A DNA stretch of 9,085 nt from Verrucomicrobiales bacterium (GTDB lineage: Bacteria; Verrucomicrobiota; Verrucomicrobiia; Limisphaerales; SXQI01), in NCBI GenBank assembly GCA_005793025.1, contig SXQI01000087.1, positions 1 through 9,085 of the forward strand, read 5' to 3'. Shown piece by piece: positions 1-6,043 of this stretch; positions within the stretch are counted from its first letter, which is position 1; each line of letters begins with the position of its first letter. The position numbers and the translations under genes are program-made. Under the pieces are notes generated by a model. It was not told where the DNA came from. It ran no database searches and saw only the letters and a program-made list of their open reading frames with translations.

Positions 1-365
1 GCAGCTTGCTGAGCGGAAGGCCCGAATGCGTTCCCGAAAAGCTGATAAGGCGAGTAGATTTCCCCCCGGAAATAATGCGGCACTAACACCACAGCCAAAA
101 CAATCCGAGCAATCACATACCCGATGATCATCTGGAGAAACGCTAGGTTTCCACCATAAGCCATCGTGGGAACTCCGATGATGGTCAGGGCACTCGTTTC
201 AGCGGCAACGATCGACATCCCGATCCCCCACCAAGGAATCGTGCGTGAACCTAAAAAATAATCGTGAGTGGTCCGCTGATCCCGACCGAGCCACAGGCCA
301 ATCCCCACAATCCCCACGAGGTAAACCAGAATGACCAACCAATCAGAGAAGGAAAACCAAGACAT
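1..365 (-). CDS. Sodium:solute symporter (SSS/SLC5 family), N-terminal part, runs off the left edge
   Basis: Reading the minus strand from ATG (363-365) gives 121 codons with no stop before the window edge. The protein starts MSWFSFSDWLVILVYLVG, with a hydrophobic helix at about residues 8-27. It then has the family-typical DYFLGSR (35-41), followed by WWGIGMSIVAAETSALT and a second helix (about 45-68) and a third (about 75-97). The DYFLGxR block followed by a Trp-rich second helix is characteristic of SSS transporters such as PutP, which couple Na+ entry to uptake of amino acids, sugars or other organic solutes across the inner membrane. Full members have about 500 or more residues, so only the first quarter is present and the substrate cannot be read. 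It is divergent from the FAD/GcvT oxidoreductase, so a methylated amino acid is an attractive but unproven substrate. There is no clear Shine-Dalgarno sequence before the ATG. Confidence 0.88.
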   Translation of the reverse strand, partial: MSWFSFSDWLVILVYLVGIVGIGLWLGRDQRTTHDYFLGSRTIPWWGIGMSIVAAETSALTIIGVPTMAYGGNLAFLQMIIGYVIARIVLAVVLVPHYFRGEIYSPYQLFGNAFGPSAQQA

Positions 366-564
366 AGCAATTACCAATCGAACAGCACGAGTTCACCCGG
401 AACACCGTGACGAGTAGCTGGCAGCGGAATCATAAAAACAGCATGACCAAACAACTCTCAACTTGCGAGCAGAATTCACCCCCGAACAATTGCACGTTGG
501 GAAACTTCACAGACGGATTTTATTTGCAGACCTTTGCGTCCCGCTTCAGTTTATCGACAAACAC
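366..564. promoter_or_regulatory. Divergent intergenic region, presumed promoters for the symporter and the oxidoreductase
   Basis: These 199 bases separate two divergently transcribed genes, so they must hold at least one promoter in each direction. Only weak hexamers are visible. On the minus strand there is a TATGAT-like -10 (429-434), but the nearest TTGAGA (456-461) sits 21 bases away, which is too far for a good sigma-70 pair. On the plus strand TTGCAC (490-495) has only an AT-rich patch (518-525) at poor spacing. I saw no obvious operator palindrome. A TTG at 463 opens the oxidoreductase frame 34 codons upstream of its ATG, but that extension has no recognisable domain. Confidence 0.4.
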
Positions 565-3015
565 ATGACCTTACAGAATTCTCTACCGTCGGAGGCTAAA
601 GTCGTCATCGTGGGAGGCGGCGTCATTGGCACTAGCGTCGCCTATCACCTGACACTGTTAGGGTGGAAAGATGTCGTGTTGCTGGAACAGAACGAGCTCG
701 CTGCGGGAACCACTTGGCATGCGGCGGGGTTGGTCGGCCAATTACGCACCAGCAATAGCATGACGCGGATCAACAAATACACCGTCGAACTTTATTCGCA
801 ACTTGAGGAGTTGACCGGGCATTCAGTGGGCTGGAAACGCGTGGGAAGCCTGATCCTTGGTAAATCGGAAGATCGCATGATTCAACTGCGACGAACTATG
901 GCGATGGCCGAGTTATTCGGTGTCGAGGCGCACCTCATCAATCCGGAAGAGGCGTTGAAAAAATGGCCGTTACTCAGGGTGGATGATGTATTGGGAGCCG
1001 CATGGTTGCCGCATGATGGCAAAGTGATCCCGAGGGAAGTTCCTGTTGCATTGGCTAAAGGTGCCCGATCGAGAGGGGCAACGATCCTTGAGCACATCCG
1101 GGTCACGAGCATCGATCGGCAAGGTCGAAGAGTAACTGGTGTCACGACGGAGCAAGGTTCGATCAAAGCTGAATACGTGGTGTTATGCGGTGGGATGTGG
1201 ACTCGTGAACTTGGCTTGCGCTGTGGAGTTACCATTCCCCTTCACCCTGTGGAGCACCATTACGTGGTGACCGAACCGTTGAGTGGAGCGTTCGATGAAT
1301 TACCCGTGGGTCGTGATCCTGATCTGGGCCTTTATTTTCGTGGCGAAGGAAAAGGAGTCATGCTCGGCGCATTCCAAGAATCCTCCAAAGCATGGGCGGT
1401 GGATCAAATTCCTAAAGATTTCGCCTTCCAATTACTCGATGCAGATTGGGATAAATTCTCTGTCCCATTGGCTAATGGACGACATCGAATTCCGGCACTC
1501 AAGAATTGCAAATTTGAGAAGTTCACCAACGGGCCTGAGAGCTTCACTCCTGACAATAATTTTATCCTAGGGGAAACTCCTGAAGTCGATCACCTCTACG
1601 TTGCAGCAGGGTTCAATTCTGTCGGCATCGCCAGTGCTGGGGGTGCAGGAAAATATCTGGCTGAATGGATGCAGGCTGGCGAAGCAACCCTCGACCTATG
1701 GTCGGTAGATATCCGCCGGTTTTTGCCTTGGGCGAATAATCGCACGTTCCTGCGTGAGCGCGTGACGGAGGTGCTCGGGCTACATTACCAGATGGCGTGG
1801 CCCAACCGGGAATACGAAACAGGACGCGGGATGAGGCAAACGCCGTTGCATTCCCGACTTGATGATCGCCGAGCGTATTTCGGGACCAGAAACGGTTGGG
1901 AGAGGCCGTTATGGTTTGCCCCGAGGTTCCAGAAACCGGTGATGCGCTACTCATTTCATCGGCAGAATTGGTTTCCATACCACGCTCAGGAACATAAGGG
2001 GTGTCGAGAAACCGTTGCAGTATTTGATCAAACAGGGTTTTCCAAATACATCCTCAAAGGTCCTGAAGCTCTTTCCCTGCTACAACGCCTTTGCGGCGCA
2101 GACATGGAAGTGCCCATTGGTAAAGCAGTTTACACGGGTTTATTCAACCACCGAGGCGCATTCGAAAGTGACGTCACGATTGTTCGGCTTGGCCTCGAAG
2201 AGTTCTACATCATCGGGAGCACTGGACAAACCGTCCGCGATCAGGATTGGATCCGCCGCAATCTCCAACCCGATGAACGCGCCTCTCTCACAGACGTGAC
2301 AGAATCCTACGGCGTCCTCGGGATAATGGGACCCAGCTCGCGCCAACTCTTGCAACGGCTCACTGAGACCGATCTATCTCATGCAAATTTTCCCTTCGGA
2401 ACTGCTCAATCCATCTCCCTCGGAAAGACTACCGTACGAGCTATTCGGATCACCTACGTCGGTGAACTCGGGTGGGAACTCCATGTTCCGATCAGCCAGA
2501 CAGCGGAGCTTTATGACTCGATTTGGTATGCGGGGGGTGAATTTGAGTTGGTGAACGCAGGTCATTACGCCATCAACTCCCTGCGGTTAGAGAAGGGTTT
2601 CCGCGCATGGGGTGCCGATATTTCTCCCGATGACACCGCCTTGGAAGCTGGGCTTGGTTTCGCCATCGCATGGAAAAAAAACTCGTTTCTTGGACGGGAA
2701 GCCTTACTCGACCAAAAACAGAGAGGCCTAAAACGGAATCTCATCACCCTTGTGCTCCAAGATCCCGAGCCGGTGTTGTGGGGCAGCGAACCGATCCACC
2801 GCGACAAGCAGGTCGTGGGTTACACAACCTCGGGTTCTTATGGTCACACCTTGGGTGGTGCCGTAGGTATGGGTTACGTGAAAAACGAGGAATCGTGGGA
2901 TGCGCAGGCCCTACTCCAATGTCGCTACGAGATCAACATCTCCGGTCGGCTTTATCCTGCCACCCCTTACCTCAAAGCTCCCTACGATCCGGATCGCAGA
3001 CGAATTCTGATCTAA
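565..3015 (+). CDS. FAD-dependent oxidoreductase with GcvT-like folate domain (sarcosine/dimethylglycine dehydrogenase family)
   Basis: The 816-aa product probably oxidatively demethylates an N-methylated glycine (sarcosine or dimethylglycine), passing the one-carbon unit to tetrahydrofolate. The N-terminal FAD (DAO-type) domain spans about 12-380, with the dinucleotide motif GGGVIG at 17-22 and an acidic residue (E41) ending the second strand. GTTWHAAG (48-55) matches the site where sarcosine and dimethylglycine dehydrogenases attach FAD covalently to His, here H52. A linker domain (about 385-440) leads to a GcvT-like region (about 440-710). It contains NHRGAFESD, whose D536 matches the folate-site Asp of aminomethyltransferases, and YVGELGWELHVP (631-642). 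A GcvT C-terminal barrel ends near 806. Length matches the family (about 810-870 aa). I chose ATG 565 because the FAD fold begins 12 residues later; TTG 463 would add 34 featureless residues. The sequence resembles sarcosine dehydrogenase more than dimethylglycine dehydrogenase around the flavin His, but substrate is not certain. The electron acceptor is unknown. Confidence 0.88.
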   Translation: MTLQNSLPSEAKVVIVGGGVIGTSVAYHLTLLGWKDVVLLEQNELAAGTTWHAAGLVGQLRTSNSMTRINKYTVELYSQLEELTGHSVGWKRVGSLILGKSEDRMIQLRRTMAMAELFGVEAHLINPEEALKKWPLLRVDDVLGAAWLPHDGKVIPREVPVALAKGARSRGATILEHIRVTSIDRQGRRVTGVTTEQGSIKAEYVVLCGGMWTRELGLRCGVTIPLHPVEHHYVVTEPLSGAFDELPVGRDPDLGLYFRGEGKGVMLGAFQESSKAWAVDQIPKDFAFQLLDADWDKFSVPLANGRHRIPALKNCKFEKFTNGPESFTPDNNFILGETPEVDHLYVAAGFNSVGIASAGGAGKYLAEWMQAGEATLDLWSVDIRRFLPWANNRTFLRERVTEVLGLHYQMAWPNREYETGRGMRQTPLHSRLDDRRAYFGTRNGWERPLWFAPRFQKPVMRYSFHRQNWFPYHAQEHKGCRETVAVFDQTGFSKYILKGPEALSLLQRLCGADMEVPIGKAVYTGLFNHRGAFESDVTIVRLGLEEFYIIGSTGQTVRDQDWIRRNLQPDERASLTDVTESYGVLGIMGPSSRQLLQRLTETDLSHANFPFGTAQSISLGKTTVRAIRITYVGELGWELHVPISQTAELYDSIWYAGGEFELVNAGHYAINSLRLEKGFRAWGADISPDDTALEAGLGFAIAWKKNSFLGREALLDQKQRGLKRNLITLVLQDPEPVLWGSEPIHRDKQVVGYTTSGSYGHTLGGAVGMGYVKNEESWDAQALLQCRYEINISGRLYPATPYLKAPYDPDRRRILI

Positions 3016-3029
3016 CCCACACCCGTGGG
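3016..3029 (+). other. Short GC-rich hairpin directly after the oxidoreductase stop codon
   Basis: CCCAC (3016-3020) can pair with GTGGG (3025-3029) around an ACCC loop, immediately after the TAA at 3013-3015. The following bases are A-rich and then GTTTT rather than a clean U-run, so this is at best a weak terminator or an mRNA 3'-end or processing structure. The remaining 49 bases before purD show no recognisable promoter. Confidence 0.25.
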
Positions 3030-3078
3030 CATAAAATAGAGTTTTCCCAGCATCCGCGCCTCTGATTGACTGGGGTTG

Positions 3079-4371
3079 ATGAAACTTTTGGTGATTGGTT
3101 CTGGCGGTCGCGAACATGCATTGGTTTGGAAATTGGCGCAGTCCCCGCGCGCCCGTCAGATCTGGTGTGCTCCGGGAAACGCGGGGATGCCACTGGAAAA
3201 CAGGCAGGGCAAAGTGGATGTCTCCTGTGTGCCGATCGGCGCAGAAAACCTTGAGGGATTACTCGCTTTCGCGCTCGAAAACCGTCCCGATCTGATCGTC
3301 GTTGGGCCGGATAATCCGCTATCACTTGGAATCGTGGATTTGTTCGAAAAGCACGGTCTGCGCATCTGGGGTCCGAATCAACAAGCCGCCCAGTTTGAAT
3401 CTTCTAAAGTTTTTTCTCAGGATTTCATGGAGCGCCACGGGATTCCCACCGCCCGCGCAGGCACGTTTTCGGATCCCCTGTTAGCTGCAGCCTTCGCTCA
3501 GGATTTAGGAGGACGCTGCGCCGTGAAAGCCGACGGACTCGCGTTAGGGAAAGGGGTTCTGATCTGCCACAACCTAGAAGAGGCCAAAACCGCGATTGAC
3601 GAGATCCTAGTTCGGCAATCATTCGGCGCGGCGGGCAGTCAAATCGTGATCCAAGAATTACTCGAGGGCCCAGAGATTTCTCTCCATGCTCTCTGCGACG
3701 GCACCTCCGCCAAATTGTTTCCCACTGCGCAAGATCACAAACGAGCCCTTGAGGGCGATCAAGGCCTGAACACCGGCGGTATGGGAACCTATAGTCCCAC
3801 CCCGTTTTTGAGCCAAGAGGATCTAGAAAAAACAGGCCAACGGATTCTCGATCCATGGATCAAAGGTTGTGCCGCCGAGGGAATCGTGTTCAAAGGCATC
3901 CTCTACCCGGGCGTGATGCTCACCGCTACAGGACCCAAAGTGCTAGAATTCAACGCCCGCTTTGGTGATCCCGAAACGCAGGTCTATCTCATGCGCCTCG
4001 AGAATGACCTGATCGATTTGATCGAAGCCAGCGCAACAGGAACTCTCGCGCACCACGAACTCCGCTGGTCACCCAAAGCCGCAGTCTGTGTTGTGATGGC
4101 CTCGGGTGGATACCCGGGTCCAATCACCAAGGGCCAAGTGATTACTGGTTTGGAGCGCGCTGCGGCCCTACCCAATGTGAAAGTTTTTCACGCCGCAACT
4201 CTTTCAAAAAACGGCGAAATCCTCACCAACGGTGGCCGCGTCCTAGGGGTAACCGCTCTCGGGAATACCTTGGCTGAAGCCCAAACCACCGCCTATCAAG
4301 CTGTAGAGCTGATTCACTTTGAAGGGGTCCATTTCCGTCGTGATATTGCCGCCAAAGCTCTTCCGTGCTAA
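3079..4371 (+). CDS. purD: Phosphoribosylamine--glycine ligase (GAR synthetase)
   Basis: PurD carries out the second step of de novo purine synthesis in the cytoplasm, joining glycine to 5-phosphoribosylamine with ATP to give glycinamide ribonucleotide. The 430-aa length agrees with typical PurD (about 425-430). The N-terminal domain opens with VIGSGGREHAL (5-15). VVGPDNPLSLGIVD follows at 74-87. The ATP-grasp core includes VKADGLALGKGV (149-160), AQDHKRALEGDQGLNTGGMG (217-236, with TYSPTP directly after) and the metal-binding LEFNARFGDPETQ (289-301). The C-terminal lobe carries VMASGGYPG (339-347) and TNGGRVLGVTALG (383-395). I chose ATG 3079 over the overlapping in-frame TTG at 3076 because PurD proteins begin a few residues before the GxGGREHA motif. 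It follows the oxidoreductase by 63 bases and precedes the S41-like gene by 49, so co-transcription is plausible. Its glycine substrate is a product of both the upstream oxidoreductase reaction and GlyA downstream. Confidence 0.97.
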   Translation: MKLLVIGSGGREHALVWKLAQSPRARQIWCAPGNAGMPLENRQGKVDVSCVPIGAENLEGLLAFALENRPDLIVVGPDNPLSLGIVDLFEKHGLRIWGPNQQAAQFESSKVFSQDFMERHGIPTARAGTFSDPLLAAAFAQDLGGRCAVKADGLALGKGVLICHNLEEAKTAIDEILVRQSFGAAGSQIVIQELLEGPEISLHALCDGTSAKLFPTAQDHKRALEGDQGLNTGGMGTYSPTPFLSQEDLEKTGQRILDPWIKGCAAEGIVFKGILYPGVMLTATGPKVLEFNARFGDPETQVYLMRLENDLIDLIEASATGTLAHHELRWSPKAAVCVVMASGGYPGPITKGQVITGLERAAALPNVKVFHAATLSKNGEILTNGGRVLGVTALGNTLAEAQTTAYQAVELIHFEGVHFRRDIAAKALPC

Positions 4372-4381
4372 TCTACCCTCC

Positions 4382-4398
4382 CACGCCGTGCTGGCGTG
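4382..4398 (+). other. Hairpin between purD and the S41-like gene
   Basis: CACGCC (4382-4387) and GGCGTG (4393-4398) form a perfect 6-bp stem around a GTGCT loop. It lies 10 bases after the purD stop and 22 bases before the next ATG. There is no U-run after it, so a Rho-independent terminator is unlikely. A role in mRNA stability or in setting relative expression inside an operon would fit, but nothing shows it. Confidence 0.3.
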
Positions 4399-4420
4399 CT
4401 TGGGTTGATCCCGCTGTTAA

Positions 4421-5473
4421 ATGAATTCTCGTAAAAACTACTGGTTTGGCTTCCTCGCATTGGTTTGGCTGGTTCTCGCCAACTCCCACCATGCTGCCGA
4501 AACAAAACCTCCTGTTATTTTTCAGGAACTCTACAGCCTGATCCGATCCAACCTCGTTGGCATGTCGCCTCAAGACTTAGACCGCGCTGCCTCCCTAGGT
4601 CTAGTGGAACAGTTACGAGGCCGCGTGGAACTACTCGGCAATTCGAATGATACCAACGCCCCCGTTGATCGTCTCATTGCGAACACCAACATTTTTGAGG
4701 ACACCTACGGATACATCCGCATTGGAACTGTCAGCTCGGGCCTCGGGTTGCAATTCGGCCAAGATCTCAAACAACTGGAATCCTCCCGGCCACTCAATGG
4801 TCTCATTCTGGACCTGAGATTCGCTGCGGGCACTGATTTTGGTGCTGCCGTGGACGTCGTAGATTATTTCACTGCCACCGAGCAATTACTCTTGAAGTGG
4901 GGTGGAAACACCGGTCGCACCAAAGCCAAATCGAACCCCGTCAAAACTCCCTTGGCCGTCCTCATAAACCCCCAAACCGTGGGGGCCGCAGAAGCCCTCG
5001 CGGGAATGTTGCGAATTTCCGGACTTGCTTACCTCGTCGGTTCACCCACGGCAGGTCAAGCTAGGACCTATCAAGAATTCACCCTAACCAACGGTCAAAA
5101 ACTTCGAATCGGCCAAAGCCCCGTTACACTCGGCAACGGCGAGGTTATCTCCGACAAAGGGGTCGCCCCTGATTTGTTCGTCGAAACAACAGTTGCAGCA
5201 GAAAGAAATTATATCATCGACCCCTTCAGCGTCCTCTCCCGCCCACCCACCAACACCACCGCCCAAGTCGTGAAGCCCGCGCCGGCGAGCCGACCAACCC
5301 TGAACGAAGCAGAACTCGTCCGCCGACACAAAGGGACCCCAGACCCTGAAGCTGCCAAAACCAGCGACACCAAAGACACACCCCAAGCAAGGACACCGAT
5401 CCTTGACCCCAGCCTCGGTCGCGCCTTAGATTTCCTCAAAGGATTAACAATCCTCCAAACCAAACCTGACTAA
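4421..5473 (+). CDS. Secreted S41 (C-terminal processing protease)-like protein, probably catalytically inactive
   Basis: This 350-aa protein has a signal-like N-terminus: basic residues at 4-5, a hydrophobic stretch at 8-20 and small residues near 21-26, so export to the periplasm or outside is likely. The tail-specific-protease core runs from about 95 to 258. YIRIGTV (98-104) and LILDLRFAAG (128-137) correspond to the strands before the active site. LINPQTVGAAEALAG (181-195) aligns with the active-site segment usually reading (S/T)ASASE, and YLVGSPTAGQ (204-213) with the VGxxTxGKG segment. The expected Ser is G188 and the expected Lys is Q213, exactly 25 residues apart as in active CtpA/Tsp. 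DKGVAPD (245-251) matches the usual GxxPD ending. No PDZ domain is recognisable. The C-terminal 80 residues are Pro/Thr/Lys-rich and probably flexible. It may be a substrate-binding or scaffold homologue; its function is unknown. Start chosen at the only ATG preceding the signal-like segment. Confidence 0.75.
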   Translation: MNSRKNYWFGFLALVWLVLANSHHAAETKPPVIFQELYSLIRSNLVGMSPQDLDRAASLGLVEQLRGRVELLGNSNDTNAPVDRLIANTNIFEDTYGYIRIGTVSSGLGLQFGQDLKQLESSRPLNGLILDLRFAAGTDFGAAVDVVDYFTATEQLLLKWGGNTGRTKAKSNPVKTPLAVLINPQTVGAAEALAGMLRISGLAYLVGSPTAGQARTYQEFTLTNGQKLRIGQSPVTLGNGEVISDKGVAPDLFVETTVAAERNYIIDPFSVLSRPPTNTTAQVVKPAPASRPTLNEAELVRRHKGTPDPEAAKTSDTKDTPQARTPILDPSLGRALDFLKGLTILQTKPD

Positions 5474-5590
5474 ACCCCGCGACGAGGCCTACTTTGTTGA
5501 AAAAATGACGTTTTCCAGTGCGTTCGTCGGTTGGAAATTCGGGTTGACGGTTGTCACCCTCCGCCCCAAGTTTGCTTAGTTTTTGTTGAA
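5474..5590 (+). promoter_or_regulatory. Leader region before the phosphatase-RpiB-GlyA gene, with two inverted repeats and a 24-codon open frame
   Basis: This 117-base gap has more structure than the other gaps. TTTCCA (5512-5517) and TGGAAA (5532-5537) are inverted around a 14-base loop. GGGT-T-GAC (5541-5548) pairs with GTCACCC (5553-5559) around a GGTT loop, a 7-bp stem with one bulged T. TTGACG (5544-5549) and TTGTCA (5551-5556) look like -35 elements, but no good -10 follows at 16-19 bases. An ATG at 5505 opens a 24-codon frame ending in TAG at 5579, 11 bases before the real start. Either an internal promoter/operator or an untranslated leader is possible. Confidence 0.3.
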
Positions 5591-6043
5591 ATGAAGACCA
5601 TTTTGTTCGTTTGCACGGGAAATACTTGCCGGAGTCCGATGGCGGAGGGACTCCTACGCGAGGTCACTCGGGAACGGGGTGGTTACCGAATTCTCTCGGC
5701 AGGTGTAGGGGCAATGGACGGTCAGTCACCTAGTGGTCATGCGGTGCGAGTGTTGCGTGATCTGGAGATTGATATTTCAAAACAACGGAGTCGAATGCTT
5801 TCTCCTGAAGTGGTGGCGCAAGCAGACTTTATCTTTGGGATGACCCACGGACATGTGGACGCTGTCGGACTGCTGTATCCCCAAGCGATAGAGAAGACTT
5901 TTTTGCTCCGCGAATTTGATGACACCCTCGAAGTATTTGAGAAAGATATTCCTGATCCAATCGGGGGTTCACTCGATGTGTATCGGGAATGTCGAGACCA
6001 GATCGAACAAGGGATTGTGAGCTTGTTGAAATTCATCGATCAA
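5591..6043 (+). other. Domain 1 of the fusion: low-molecular-weight phosphatase, arginine-phosphatase (YwlE) subtype
   Basis: The P-loop VCTGNTCRS (7-15) supplies the nucleophile C8 and the phosphate-binding R14. KDIPDPIGGSLDVYRE (118-133) carries the general acid D122 in the DP motif. The Thr in CTGNTCRS (T12) is at the position of Thr11 in B. subtilis YwlE, which favours phospho-arginine over phospho-tyrosine, and DPIGGS also matches YwlE. Tyrosine phosphatases of this fold usually have Ile or a similar residue there. By family knowledge this suggests removal of phosphate from protein arginine. No McsB-like kinase is visible in the window to confirm such a system. Confidence 0.75.

Noticed and set aside
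463..564. TTG start extending the oxidoreductase by 34 residues
   Set aside because: The extra residues contain no signal peptide or domain, and ATG 565 places the FAD motif at the usual distance from the N-terminus.
3016..3029. Intrinsic terminator after the oxidoreductase
   Set aside because: The stem is only 5 bp and the bases after it are not a U-run; kept only as a weak hairpin.
3425..3856. Open frame of 143 codons on the minus strand inside purD
   Set aside because: It lies antisense to conserved PurD motifs, is rich in Arg as expected from a shadow of GC-rich codons, and shows no recognisable domain.
5531..5590. TTG start extending the phosphatase by 20 residues
   Set aside because: The phosphatase P-loop normally lies within about 10 residues of the N-terminus, which ATG 5591 gives; the extension overlaps the leader hairpin.
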